A stretch of DNA of 48,341 nt from GCA-2733415 sp965178635. Lineage in GTDB: Bacteria; Bacteroidota; Bacteroidia; Flavobacteriales; Flavobacteriaceae. The notes under the pieces were generated by a model. That model was not told where the DNA came from. It made no database searches and saw only the letters and a list, made by a program, of their open reading frames with translations. Of the stretch, positions 31,920 to 40,381 are shown in pieces; the stretch's first letter is position 1, and each line of letters opens with the position of its first letter. The stretch lies in contig CBCXVT010000026.1 in assembly GCA_965178635.1 (NCBI GenBank), forward strand, positions 1-48,341, given 5' to 3'. A program made the translations under genes and the position numbers.

Positions 31920-31966
31920 TTTTATTATATTTAATTATATATTCATTTGATTTTACATTTAGCTTA

Positions 31967-32008
31967 TGTCAATTTGTATGCCAAGCCAATTAATATGACA
32001 TGGTGTCA
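31967..32008 (-). promoter_or_regulatory. TGACA/TGTCA repeats upstream of dnaK
   Basis: TGTCA at 31967-31971 and a perfect palindrome TGACA-TGG-TGTCA at 31996-32008 lie 48-89 bp before the dnaK start. They do not match the CIRCE operator. A role in dnaK control is inferred from position only. Confidence 0.35.
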
Positions 32009-32044
32009 GTATTTATGTTTTATATACTATTACCTTGATTGTCA

Positions 32045-32085
32045 CAAAAAATAAGCGCGACTATAAATATATAGTCGCGCTTATA
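32045..32085 (-). terminator. Terminator of the GH85 gene
   Basis: A 14-bp perfect stem TAAGCGCGACTATA / TATAGTCGCGCTTA with a 4-base loop, followed on the minus strand by TTATTTTTT, 25 bp past the stop. Confidence 0.88.
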
Positions 32086-32109
32086 AATTAAATAGTAAAA
32101 GACTACTGT

Positions 32110-34113
32110 TTAATTTATAAGCATTTTTCTAGTTTCTTTCCTAGTACCATCAGAAACATTAACCAGATAAATACCCGAATCTAAATTCCCTAACTGAATT
32201 TCATTTGAAAAACTCAATGTATTGTTATACATTTTCGAGTAGATTTTTACACCTCTAATATCATACACATCTATATTGATATTTTTCCCAGACCTTGATA
32301 TTAAATCAATCGTAAACCTTCCGTTATTTGGGTTAGGTAAAAGTGTAAATTTTTCAAAACCATTATTATGAACCCCTAAAGCTGGATTGTTAAAGACTTT
32401 TATTTTTCCAAAACTTATTGAGTATGGATTTACAGTTGTACCAGAACTTAGTTCAAAGGCTATCATAACTAATTTCTTACCACTATGTGATGTGAGATTA
32501 AAGCTTTCAATGTTCCATCCAACAGTAGTGCTATTTCCTAAATTATAAGGTATCAAATTTGTAGGGTTATCATCAAATGCTAATAGCACATTCATATTTG
32601 TTGGTGCTATTTGTCCTGTTTTGTAGGTTAGTTCTAATTCTGTTTCATTTCCAACAGTTAAGTTCGTTTTGTATAGTTTGATCGTTGTAGGAGATCCTCC
32701 GGCAATCATTCCTTCAAATTTTATTGAGTTACCACCATTATAAGCATCATTAAAATCAAAAGAAGCTTCTATAGATTGACTCCCTTCTACTGCAAATTGC
32801 CAAGTTGGCAATAGCTCTTGATCTGACATGTTATGCCAGTCACTTGAACTTGTTTGATTTCCTTCAACAAACTTCTTTCTTCCATGTCCAGAATTAAAAC
32901 TTGTTTCAAAAGGTAAGGTTGTGATTGTTGAACTTGCAGGTACCCAGTTAGAAATTCCTTTAAAACCAAAAGCATCAACTTGTGCGGGGTTAAAATCTGC
33001 TCCTCCAAACATATGTCGCTCTGCTTCATAGAAATTTAATCTATCATTAGGATCATTATTAAAATTACTATACTGTGCATTATTATATATCACATTAGAT
33101 GCAAATAAACCTAATGACGTATAGGCAACAGATGTCGCTGAATTGTGAATGTCACTCATCCAATTATTACCACCAGTTTCAAAGACAGGTTGATTTCTTC
33201 CTGGCCACAAATCTACTCCTGAAAAAACATCATATGGACTTCTTCCTAGTGCATTGGCATTGGCATTTGAAGCTTCTGGCCACTGATAGGTATTCCAGAA
33301 AAAATTAGTAAACATTGCACTACTTACACGTTGCTCATATCCATCTGACCCATCGTTGTTTTCATCATTTTGTAAAAAGGCATTGTTATTTCCGTTTAAA
33401 TAGTTCTGCCAACTAACCGTACCACTCAACAACATAGCGTCATACCAAATTACTTCTTTTCCTAAGGGCTCAATAGCAGCAGTTAAATCTCTAACAAACT
33501 CATACATCAATTGTCCGTTTGTAGCATTAGTACTAGTTTCTTCATTTATAAACCAACCATCAAAATTATAATACTCAATTATATTGGTCAGTTTTGCTAC
33601 TGCAATAAAATTACCTGCCCCATCTTTTTCAAGAAAGTTTGTCATTGTTGCTGTTGAGCCTCCCCAAGCATTTGGTGCAAAAAACACATTACCAAATACT
33701 TTAACACCATTTTTATGTGCGGCATTTACCCAAGGAGCAGAAGGAATCTGGACAGTATCATCTGCTGTACCACCAAACCACACTAATTTATCAATATATG
33801 CCCAATGTGTAAAATTATAATAATTAAAAACAGGTTGTTCTCCATTATAATTTCCAAAGTTATTCATCCCATCTGGCAACCAAGCAATTTCAATATCATT
33901 TGCTAAAGATGTATTTATTTGAGTACTGGTATCTGTAAAGCGTACTTCTAAATTTTCAGTTGCTATATTATTAGCATCTGCAGTGGCACCGCCGGATGTC
34001 CATGTTTTTAATTCGTTTACTGATAATATAAAAGGAGGATCATTAACAATTTGTGCTTGTGTTTTTAAAACCGTTAATAGTATTATTAGTGTTATAAGTA
34101 ATTGTTTATTCAT
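32110..34113 (-). CDS. Secreted GH85 endo-beta-N-acetylglucosaminidase with T9SS sorting domain
   Basis: Predicted ENGase that cuts the chitobiose core of N-glycans. Of 667 aa, residues 1-20 are a signal peptide. About 75-330 are the GH85 barrel, with WAYIDKLVWFGG, VFGNVFFAPNAWGG and the catalytic pair in YNFDGWFINEE (N190 and E192, the N-x-E assisting Asn and acid Glu). About 400-580 are a beta-sandwich likely to bind sugar. The last ~80 residues are a type A T9SS sorting domain (LLPNPNNGRFTI ... TRKMLIN), so it is exported and surface-attached or released. No polysaccharide-utilisation genes (SusCD) are adjacent. Its start is only 21 bp past an S74 gene terminator. Confidence 0.88.
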   Translation of the reverse strand: MNKQLLITLIILLTVLKTQAQIVNDPPFILSVNELKTWTSGGATADANNIATENLEVRFTDTSTQINTSLANDIEIAWLPDGMNNFGNYNGEQPVFNYYNFTHWAYIDKLVWFGGTADDTVQIPSAPWVNAAHKNGVKVFGNVFFAPNAWGGSTATMTNFLEKDGAGNFIAVAKLTNIIEYYNFDGWFINEETSTNATNGQLMYEFVRDLTAAIEPLGKEVIWYDAMLLSGTVSWQNYLNGNNNAFLQNDENNDGSDGYEQRVSSAMFTNFFWNTYQWPEASNANANALGRSPYDVFSGVDLWPGRNQPVFETGGNNWMSDIHNSATSVAYTSLGLFASNVIYNNAQYSNFNNDPNDRLNFYEAERHMFGGADFNPAQVDAFGFKGISNWVPASSTITTLPFETSFNSGHGRKKFVEGNQTSSSDWHNMSDQELLPTWQFAVEGSQSIEASFDFNDAYNGGNSIKFEGMIAGGSPTTIKLYKTNLTVGNETELELTYKTGQIAPTNMNVLLAFDDNPTNLIPYNLGNSTTVGWNIESFNLTSHSGKKLVMIAFELSSGTTVNPYSISFGKIKVFNNPALGVHNNGFEKFTLLPNPNNGRFTIDLISRSGKNINIDVYDIRGVKIYSKMYNNTLSFSNEIQLGNLDSGIYLVNVSDGTRKETRKMLIN

Positions 34114-34134
34114 CTAAATAGTTTTAGTTTTTAG

Positions 34135-34174
34135 TAAAAAAAAAGAGCTAAACAATTAAATTGCTTAACTCTTT
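34135..34174 (-). terminator. Terminator after the S74 pair
   Basis: Minus-strand stem AAAAGAG-TTAAGCAAT / ATTGTTTAG-CTCTTTT (one mismatch) with a TTA loop and nine T, 19 bp past the stop of the 401-aa S74 gene. With only 21 bp to the GH85 start, it may also act as an attenuator for GH85. Confidence 0.75.
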
Positions 34175-34192
34175 TCGCAATTTTGGGGCAAA

Positions 34193-35398
34193 TTATAATA
34201 GTAACTTTTCTAGTCGTGTTATTTGCTTGTCAAGTACCGTGTTTTCTTTTTCAAGAACATCTATTTCAGCTTGTTGTTCTTTTACTGCGTTTACCAATAC
34301 AGCGTTCATTTTTGAATAATCCATCGAAACGGGTTTTCCTTGTTCTCTAGAAACTATTTTAGAATCGCTATCATTATAAGTAATTACCTCAGGAATAATT
34401 TCACTTACTTGCTCTGCAATATAACCTACCGTATACAAATTTGATTTCTCTGATGAATATTGATATTTTACAGGCTCAATTTTTAAAACGTCTGCTAATC
34501 CGTATTGTAATTCTGAAATGTTTTTCTTGTAATTTTTTGAACTTGCAACGTTAAATGCCGTAGCTGTGATTGGAATTGACGCTCCTGGATTACTAAAGTT
34601 TTTACCACAATAAATTCGATCAACAACATCATAACCAGCTCCAGCAGTATTATTTACATTATATCCTCCTAAATAAATTGCATTCGGATTGAAACCTGCA
34701 TCTGTATACATTCCGATTAATTCATAAGCTCTAGTTGGAGAAAAAGACACTATTTTTGAACTTAAAACTGCGTTACTTGAACTTTCAAATAAAACCCTGT
34801 CTGATTCTACAGCAAACTTCGCAGCATTAGGTTTATTTACAATTGTACCTATTTCAACATTACCTGTATTTCCGTTATACATATCATTTCCAGAAATAAT
34901 CCAATCATCATCTAACCCCATTGTTCCCCAATTTGCATTTCCAAAAGCATCTGTAGTTAACACTAAACCTAACGCTTCATCTCCGCTAACTAATCGTAGT
35001 GCTTGAGTTGTATCTTCTATATGTAACAGAACCGAAGGCGAAGTTGTACCAACACCTACATTACCTGTATTGGCGTTATGCATATCATTTCCTACAAGTG
35101 TCCAATCTGTATCCGCTAAGGCTGTAGCAGAAATTGGAGTCCATTTAGCCCCGTCCCAATAATGAAATCCTAATCCTGTTGCAAGAGTCGTATTATAAAC
35201 CAATAAACTTTCAATTGGTGCAGTTACTGGTGCGGCTGTATTTAAATTTGCTATTGCTACACGAGGTATTAACACTCCTTTATTAGACGTTGTAACATCT
35301 AATATTGAACTTGCGTCTGGAGTTGTTGTCCCAATTCCTACCTGTGAATAAATAGCTAAAGGTAGACTTAATAATATTTTTAATAAATGATATTTCAT
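34193..35398 (-). CDS. Exported 'tail fiber' protein with S74 chaperone domain (second of a pair)
   Basis: 401 aa: signal peptide (1-18, ...LAIYS), then QVGIGTTTPDASSILDV and GVLIPRVAIANLN, the shared N-terminal block of flavobacterial surface proteins, short beta repeats (NTGNVGVGTTSPS), and a C-terminal S74 intramolecular chaperone (about 280-401) ending in a coiled coil. The usual SDxRLK self-cleavage site reads SSKNYKK (S286, K291), keeping the Ser-Lys dyad but not the Asp and Arg. It is probably a trimeric fibre at the cell surface. It follows its paralog by 34 bp, in one transcription unit. Confidence 0.82.
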   Translation of the reverse strand: MKYHLLKILLSLPLAIYSQVGIGTTTPDASSILDVTTSNKGVLIPRVAIANLNTAAPVTAPIESLLVYNTTLATGLGFHYWDGAKWTPISATALADTDWTLVGNDMHNANTGNVGVGTTSPSVLLHIEDTTQALRLVSGDEALGLVLTTDAFGNANWGTMGLDDDWIISGNDMYNGNTGNVEIGTIVNKPNAAKFAVESDRVLFESSSNAVLSSKIVSFSPTRAYELIGMYTDAGFNPNAIYLGGYNVNNTAGAGYDVVDRIYCGKNFSNPGASIPITATAFNVASSKNYKKNISELQYGLADVLKIEPVKYQYSSEKSNLYTVGYIAEQVSEIIPEVITYNDSDSKIVSREQGKPVSMDYSKMNAVLVNAVKEQQAEIDVLEKENTVLDKQITRLEKLLL

Positions 35399-35432
35399 TA
35401 ATGATGTGTTTTAAAAATTCATATAAGAATTA

Positions 35433-37064
35433 TTATTTTGACTTTTTTAAAAGTGCTTCTTCAATTTTAGCCAAACGCTTTTTAAGTGTTTCATTATTAT
35501 TCTTAAGCTCTTGAACTTTAGAATATTGTTCTTTAACAGCATTTACCAATACGGCACTCATTTTTGAATAGTCCATCGATACCGGTTTTCCTTCTTCTCT
35601 TGATACAATTTTATGAGCTTCATTTTCATGAGAAACTACTTCTGGAATTACTTCACTAACTTCTTCTGCTATAAAACCAATTGTATAAAGACCAGTTGAA
35701 TCAAAGTTATATTGATACTTCACTGGTTTTATTTTTAATATGGCCTCTAAACCATAATCCAAGTCAGAAATGTTTTTCTTGTAGAGTTTTGAACTCGCTA
35801 CATTAAATGCTGTTGCAGTTATTGGAAGAGACCCGTTTGTACCACCACATATAATTTGATCAGCATTATCATACCCATTACCCGAATGGTTTACGTTATA
35901 TCCTCCTATAAATATTGCATCTCCATGCCAAGTTGGATAACTACCAATAAGTTCATACCCTTTATTTGTAGAGGTGTTATAAGTACTATATACTGCATCA
36001 TTACCACTGTTTTCTATTAACATTCTTTGCCCGTACACATGAAATTTTTCAATAGGAGTTGTTGTACCAACACCTACATTACCAGTATTTGCATTATAAA
36101 TATCCGCTCCTGAAATCAACCAATCCCCATCATCTCCTGCATCTTGCCAAGATGCGTTTCCTAAAGCATCTGAAGTTAAAACTCTTCCTGCTTGTTCAAA
36201 ACCATCAACAATCCTAATTACGGGTTGTCCTGTTGCAGTAGCTGTAATGGATACATTATCAATAAATGCTCTGTCTAAACCTGTACTAGAAGAACCATCT
36301 TTTGAATAGCTCCAAGATAATGTATGTGTTCCTGGCGTAAGTGTTCCTGCATAATTTGCCCAAGCCACAGTTCCTGACCATGAAGCTCCTGGTTCTTGCA
36401 CGCCATCAACATAGAAACGTAAAAAATCATAACTTCCTTCACTGTCAACTCTATAATCAAATGAATATGCCGAACCGCCTGCTGGAATTGTTACGGTTAC
36501 TGCTAAATCTGAAGAACTACTATCCATACCTGTTCCTGATCCTGCGCCGTAAGTACCTGTATTAAATTCGCCAGCTGCTGACGTTACAGACCAGTTTCCC
36601 ATTGTTCCTGAAGTAGAAAAAGGAGATAAGTCATTATCTTCAAAACCATCATTAAATGCTGTAATTGTAGCTCCAGACGTATCCTCTACATGTAATTTAG
36701 CTGTTGGTGTTGTTGTACCTACACCTACATAGCCAGAATTGGCATTATACATGTCATTTCCTACAATAGTCCAATCACCATCATTAGCGGCTGCGCCAGA
36801 TAGCGGCACCCATTTTGCGCCGTCCCAATAATGAAAACCAACACCTGTAGCAATAGTTGTATTGTAAACCAATAAACTTTCAATTGGTGCAGTTACTGGT
36901 GCGGCTGTATTTAAATTTGCTATTGCTACACGAGGTATTAACACTCCTTTATCTGGCGCGTCAATTTCTAACATTGCACTAGCATCAGGCGTTGTTGTAC
37001 CAATACCAACTTGTGAATAAACAGCCATTGGAAGTAAGACTAAACTAAATAATATTTTCTTCAT
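35433..37064 (-). CDS. Exported 'tail fiber' protein with S74 domain and jelly-roll insert (first of a pair)
   Basis: 543 aa, paralog of the next gene. The first ~105 residues are nearly the same. It then has an extra domain (about 135-285, ITAFNDGFEDNDLSPF ... STGLDRAFIDNVSI) that looks like a MAM/carbohydrate-binding beta-sandwich, then fibre repeats and the S74 domain (SSKLYKKNIS site, same non-standard form) with a C-terminal coiled coil. No T9SS sorting domain is visible. A weak -7 box (37090-37097) and a LytTR-type repeat (37127-37153) lie upstream, so it may be regulated by the two-component pair next door. Confidence 0.82.
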   Translation of the reverse strand: MKKILFSLVLLPMAVYSQVGIGTTTPDASAMLEIDAPDKGVLIPRVAIANLNTAAPVTAPIESLLVYNTTIATGVGFHYWDGAKWVPLSGAAANDGDWTIVGNDMYNANSGYVGVGTTTPTAKLHVEDTSGATITAFNDGFEDNDLSPFSTSGTMGNWSVTSAAGEFNTGTYGAGSGTGMDSSSSDLAVTVTIPAGGSAYSFDYRVDSEGSYDFLRFYVDGVQEPGASWSGTVAWANYAGTLTPGTHTLSWSYSKDGSSSTGLDRAFIDNVSITATATGQPVIRIVDGFEQAGRVLTSDALGNASWQDAGDDGDWLISGADIYNANTGNVGVGTTTPIEKFHVYGQRMLIENSGNDAVYSTYNTSTNKGYELIGSYPTWHGDAIFIGGYNVNHSGNGYDNADQIICGGTNGSLPITATAFNVASSKLYKKNISDLDYGLEAILKIKPVKYQYNFDSTGLYTIGFIAEEVSEVIPEVVSHENEAHKIVSREEGKPVSMDYSKMSAVLVNAVKEQYSKVQELKNNNETLKKRLAKIEEALLKKSK

Positions 37065-37126
37065 AATAATCTTGAATGTTTTATGTAGCCAAGATTAAGA
37101 ATAGGTTTAGGAATTATAAAAAATAA

Positions 37127-37153
37127 GGTGTAGAATAAGTAGTTTTAGGGATA
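37127..37153 (-). promoter_or_regulatory. Weak copy of the 21-bp-spaced direct repeat before the S74 pair
   Basis: On the plus strand GGTGTAG, 14 bases, GGGATA. It shares the second half-site and the spacing with the copies at 37412 and 40269. It lies 29 bp before a near-match -7 box TAATCTTG (37090-37097, minus). Confidence 0.45.
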
Positions 37154-37177
37154 GAATATATTTATAGAATCTTTAAA

Positions 37178-37212
37178 ACAAAAAAAAGAGAGCTAAAATT
37201 AGCTCTCTTTTG
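37178..37212 (-). terminator. Terminator downstream of the LytTR regulator gene
   Basis: A 12-bp stem AAAGAGAGCTAA / TTAGCTCTCTTT, with about nine T after it on the minus strand. It is 240 bp past the regulator stop and would also end the candidate small RNA. Confidence 0.85.
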
Positions 37213-37369
37213 GTTTCTGGCTTGTTTATAAAATTAATACCCAATTAACTTTAAAAACCCAATTTCAAAAAAAAAATACATTATAACAAGCCATTTAAAA
37301 AAAGGTGTAATAAAACAATCTTTTTTATTCGGTTGTGTATATCTAAATTACCCGAAAAACATCACAACC
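37178..37369 (-). ncRNA. Candidate small RNA downstream of the LytTR regulator
   Basis: The 389-bp stretch between the two genes has no coding frame. Minus-strand TACTTTTG at 37374-37381 is a -7 match, with the direct repeat 37412-37438 lying 30 bp upstream, an activator-like position. A transcript from about 37369 would run ~190 bases to the strong terminator. Inside it GGCTTGTTTATAA (37219-37231) can pair with TTATAACAAGCC (37281-37292), a 12-bp stem with one bulge. Alternatively, this is just the 3' end of the regulator transcript or an S74 leader. Confidence 0.4.
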
Positions 37370-37373
37370 ACGG

Positions 37374-37381
37374 CAAAAGTA
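37374..37381 (-). promoter_or_regulatory. -7 element of the candidate small RNA
   Basis: Minus-strand TACTTTTG matches TAnnTTTG. No TTG at the -33 spacing is seen, which fits a promoter that needs an activator bound at 37412-37438. Confidence 0.45.
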
Positions 37382-37411
37382 CTACTAAGTACAGGGTTAT
37401 TATTATAAATA

Positions 37412-37438
37412 GGGACAATGTGATTATTAACTGGGATA
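37412..37438 (-). promoter_or_regulatory. Direct-repeat site, probable LytTR regulator binding site (copy 1)
   Basis: Plus strand GGGACAA (37412-37418), 14 bases, GGGATA (37433-37438). Half-sites start 21 bp apart, two helical turns, as for LytTR regulators that bind direct repeats. The same words and spacing occur at 40269-40295. Confidence 0.55.
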
Positions 37439-37453
37439 AAAATAACACATTCT

Positions 37454-38188
37454 TTATTTAAAGTTTATTTTATCAAAAACCTCTTGCTTAAATGCTTTAG
37501 AAATAGGAATGTTTTTATTTAAAATTTTTATTGTACTATTTATTTTATCAACTGTAGTTATTTTTGTTTTATTAACTAAAAACGCCCTATGTGTTTTTAT
37601 AAAAGATGCTTTTGGTAATATTTCAATAAACTCTTTTAAAGTTGCTCTATGCTTATATAGCATTGTTTCAGTTTGTACTAGCAAGTAGTTTTTTTGAGAT
37701 TCTACAACATAAATATCTTCTATTGCAACCTTTTCAAACTTATCTATATTTTTTAAAAACAAAGTCCTAGGTTTTTGGTTTTGCTGCTCCTCATGATGTG
37801 CTGTACTAAACTCATTATGTTTATGTAGTGCTATCTCTATAGCCGTAAAAAGCTCTACTTTCTGAAATGGTTTAGCTAAAAACCCATAAGGACTAGAGTT
37901 TATCGCTCGCTCAATAGTTTTTTTATCAGTATATGCTGTTAAATATATATATGGTATCTGATATTTATTCTTTATAGTGTTTGCTACCCATACCCCATCT
38001 TCCTTGTCATTAAGATTGATGTCTAATATCACACAGTCAATTTCTTCTGCTTCAAGGTAGTTTAGTGCTTCAGCAACATCCAATGCACAACCAACTACTT
38101 TGTATCCTGAATTTTCTAAAAAATTCGAAAGTGTTTTAGCGGTTATATATTCGTCTTCAACAACTAATATTTTAACTGTTTCTTTCAT
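37454..38188 (-). CDS. LytTR-family response regulator
   Basis: Cytoplasmic two-component regulator, 244 aa. The receiver domain (1-~120) has EDEY, the phospho-acceptor D56 in VILDIN, the T/S-type LTAY switch and K106 in FLAKPF. The LytTR DNA-binding domain (~140-244) has DIYVVESQKNYLLVQT and FIKTHRAFLVNKTKI. Such regulators bind paired direct repeats. Its start overlaps the histidine kinase gene by 17 bases, so it is the kinase's partner. Candidate targets carry the repeat at 37412, 40269 and 37127. Confidence 0.93.
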   Translation of the reverse strand: MKETVKILVVEDEYITAKTLSNFLENSGYKVVGCALDVAEALNYLEAEEIDCVILDINLNDKEDGVWVANTIKNKYQIPYIYLTAYTDKKTIERAINSSPYGFLAKPFQKVELFTAIEIALHKHNEFSTAHHEEQQNQKPRTLFLKNIDKFEKVAIEDIYVVESQKNYLLVQTETMLYKHRATLKEFIEILPKASFIKTHRAFLVNKTKITTVDKINSTIKILNKNIPISKAFKQEVFDKINFK

Positions 38189-40154
38189 TGAAATCGTTAT
38201 TTAAAAATGTAATTATAATCTCAGTACCATAATTTGTATTCAACTGTAAACTACCTTTGAGTTGTTTTGTTAACCCTTTTATTAAATCGAACCCTATAGA
38301 TTTTAGATTACTTACATTAAAACCACTTGGCAAACCTATACCGTTGTCTTTAATAATTAATTTATAAGTCTTTGGACTTTCTCTTTCTATACTTACAAAA
38401 ATTTCTCCTTCAAAAACACCTACAAAAGCGTGCTTGTACGCATTGCAAACTGCTTCATTCACAATTAAACTTATAGGGACTGCAAGCGTAACATCTAAAT
38501 CAATATTTGAGGCATTAATTTTTGTGGTAATGTTTTTACCAGAAACCGCATATGAAGTCTGAAGTACTTGTAAAAGCTCGTCTAAATATTTCCCCATATT
38601 TACTTTACTTACACTCTCTGATTGATACATCATTTTGTGAACTAGAGCAACAGATTGAATTCTATTCTGTCCTTCTTTTAATGCTAGCTTAACACTGTCA
38701 TCGGAAACTATTATATTTTGTAGCTCTAATAACCCAGAAATAACCTGCAAATTATTTTTAACTCTATGGTGTACTTCTTTTAACAATACCTCTTTCTCAT
38801 CAAGTGTCTCCTTAATTTTTTCATTTTGATTCAGTATTTGGTTGTTTTTTAGGCCAATTTCTTTTTTGCTTTTTTTCAATTTAAATACATTATATAAACT
38901 TAAAAAAAGCAGTAATAATAATAATGTTGTGAAAAATATGAATATGTTTTTTTGGGTGTTTTTCAACTTTAACTCTTGATTTTTCAAATCAACTTGATGT
39001 TGTTTTAATAGTTTTTGTTCTTCGGTAATGCTGTGCATTAATTCATTGCTTGCCAAAATCTTATTCATACCTATAATTTCAAGGGAGTCTTTAATTTCAT
39101 AGGCCTTACTTAGATAAAGATATGCAGAATCTATTTCACCAATACTATTAAAATATTCTGACTTTGTTGTATAAAACTCTGCTAGTGGCTTTTGATTGTT
39201 TAGCTCTGAAAGATACAGTTCTGCTGCATTAATTGTACTCAAAGCCGTATTATAGTTTTTAAGCTCTAAATAACATTTTATAAGAAGGCCATAACTATAA
39301 AAAGTGCTTTCTAAATTTGTTTTTGTTCTCAATCCAACGTCAATATCCTCTTTCAAAAACGCTACAGCTTCTATATAATTTTTTCGTTGTACATATACAC
39401 CTGCTATATTCCCTTTCACAACACCAATTAATTGTTCATAGGATTTTTTATTGGTTTGTTTTAAAGATTTTTCAGCATATTTAAGAGACTTTTGAAAACT
39501 AACAAGAGCACTATCATTTCGTTTTGATTTAAAAAAATAATGCCCAAGATCATTATATGCTGAAGGAATAATTAATGGGTCATTTATATTAGATTTTTCA
39601 AGTACTTGTATTTCTTTTTTCAATGCAATTATTGCCTTATTATATTGTTTAAGCCTAGCATATAAAGTACTATTCATATTATAACTCCACAAGGGATATT
39701 CAGCACCATTATCTATTAATTTTTGTATTTTAGAATTTACTTCAAAAACTTCAGTATATAAATACAATTGGTAATAGGATTTCTTTAACTCATCATAGAC
39801 AGACATGCTATCCTTCTGTGTTAATCTATAACTTTTTTGCTCAAAAAAACTATTATACATGTTAATACTCTCAATATAATCTTCTGAATGAAAATGTAAT
39901 TGCGCAATAATAAATTGTATTTTTTTTGCATTTTCAGTGGTGCGGTTTTCAATATCAATACTTGTGAATTCACTTTTCAAAAAAACATTATTTACTTTCT
40001 TTTCTGAATCATTTAAATTTTCATACAAAGAAACTTTACCAGAAGTATTGAGTGATTTAAATTCCTTTTCAAAGGAACTGTTCTGTCCATTAACTTTATG
40101 AGAAAGTAAAAAACAGTTTAGAGCAATTAGATATTTAAAATACGATTTCTTCAA
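38172..40154 (-). CDS. TPR-containing sensor histidine kinase (HisKA_2 type)
   Basis: 660 aa. An N-terminal signal (about 1-23, ...NCFLLSHKVNGQ) leads to a periplasmic TPR region (about 60-395). Then come one transmembrane segment (~402-423), a coiled linker, and the kinase with the HisKA_2 H-box VHHRVKNNLQ (461-470, phospho-His at 462 or 463), the N-box NEAVCNAYKHAF and the G-box DNGIGLP. This layout is typical of Bacteroidota kinases paired with LytTR regulators. The signal is unknown. A -7 box at 40183-40190 and a direct repeat at 40269-40295 lie upstream, which suggests self-control. Confidence 0.93.
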   Translation of the reverse strand: MKKSYFKYLIALNCFLLSHKVNGQNSSFEKEFKSLNTSGKVSLYENLNDSEKKVNNVFLKSEFTSIDIENRTTENAKKIQFIIAQLHFHSEDYIESINMYNSFFEQKSYRLTQKDSMSVYDELKKSYYQLYLYTEVFEVNSKIQKLIDNGAEYPLWSYNMNSTLYARLKQYNKAIIALKKEIQVLEKSNINDPLIIPSAYNDLGHYFFKSKRNDSALVSFQKSLKYAEKSLKQTNKKSYEQLIGVVKGNIAGVYVQRKNYIEAVAFLKEDIDVGLRTKTNLESTFYSYGLLIKCYLELKNYNTALSTINAAELYLSELNNQKPLAEFYTTKSEYFNSIGEIDSAYLYLSKAYEIKDSLEIIGMNKILASNELMHSITEEQKLLKQHQVDLKNQELKLKNTQKNIFIFFTTLLLLLLFLSLYNVFKLKKSKKEIGLKNNQILNQNEKIKETLDEKEVLLKEVHHRVKNNLQVISGLLELQNIIVSDDSVKLALKEGQNRIQSVALVHKMMYQSESVSKVNMGKYLDELLQVLQTSYAVSGKNITTKINASNIDLDVTLAVPISLIVNEAVCNAYKHAFVGVFEGEIFVSIERESPKTYKLIIKDNGIGLPSGFNVSNLKSIGFDLIKGLTKQLKGSLQLNTNYGTEIIITFLNNDFNERNS

Positions 40155-40182
40155 AACACAACTTTATTCTAATTTATTCACA

Positions 40183-40190
40183 CAAATATA
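40183..40190 (-). promoter_or_regulatory. -7 element of the kinase-regulator operon
   Basis: Minus-strand TATATTTG, a perfect -7 match, 28 bp before the kinase ATG. The repeat at 40269-40295 lies 78 bp farther upstream. Confidence 0.65.
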
Positions 40191-40268
40191 AGTATAACCT
40201 TTTCATTAAAATTTATATAATATACTTAAGCGCATTATATTAAAACCCCTCAAACAACTTACATATTT

Positions 40269-40295
40269 GGGACAATACAACTGATTTCAGGGATA
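40269..40295 (-). promoter_or_regulatory. Direct-repeat site, probable LytTR regulator binding site (copy 2)
   Basis: Plus strand GGGACAA (40269-40275), 14 bases, GGGATA (40290-40295). Both half-sites and the spacing are identical to the copy at 37412, while the spacer bases differ. It lies between the kinase operon and sdaA and could act on either. Confidence 0.55.
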
Positions 40296-40381
40296 AAATA
40301 ATAATAGCTTTCTTTTTTTTTATTGTTAGTAATCAATTAAATTAGTTTTTTAATTAGCTTAGCACATTTCAATGATTTGTT

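Noticed and set aside
31996..32008. CIRCE operator for dnaK
   Set aside because: The palindrome arms (TGACA/TGTCA) and 3-base spacer do not match the CIRCE 9-N9-9 pattern.
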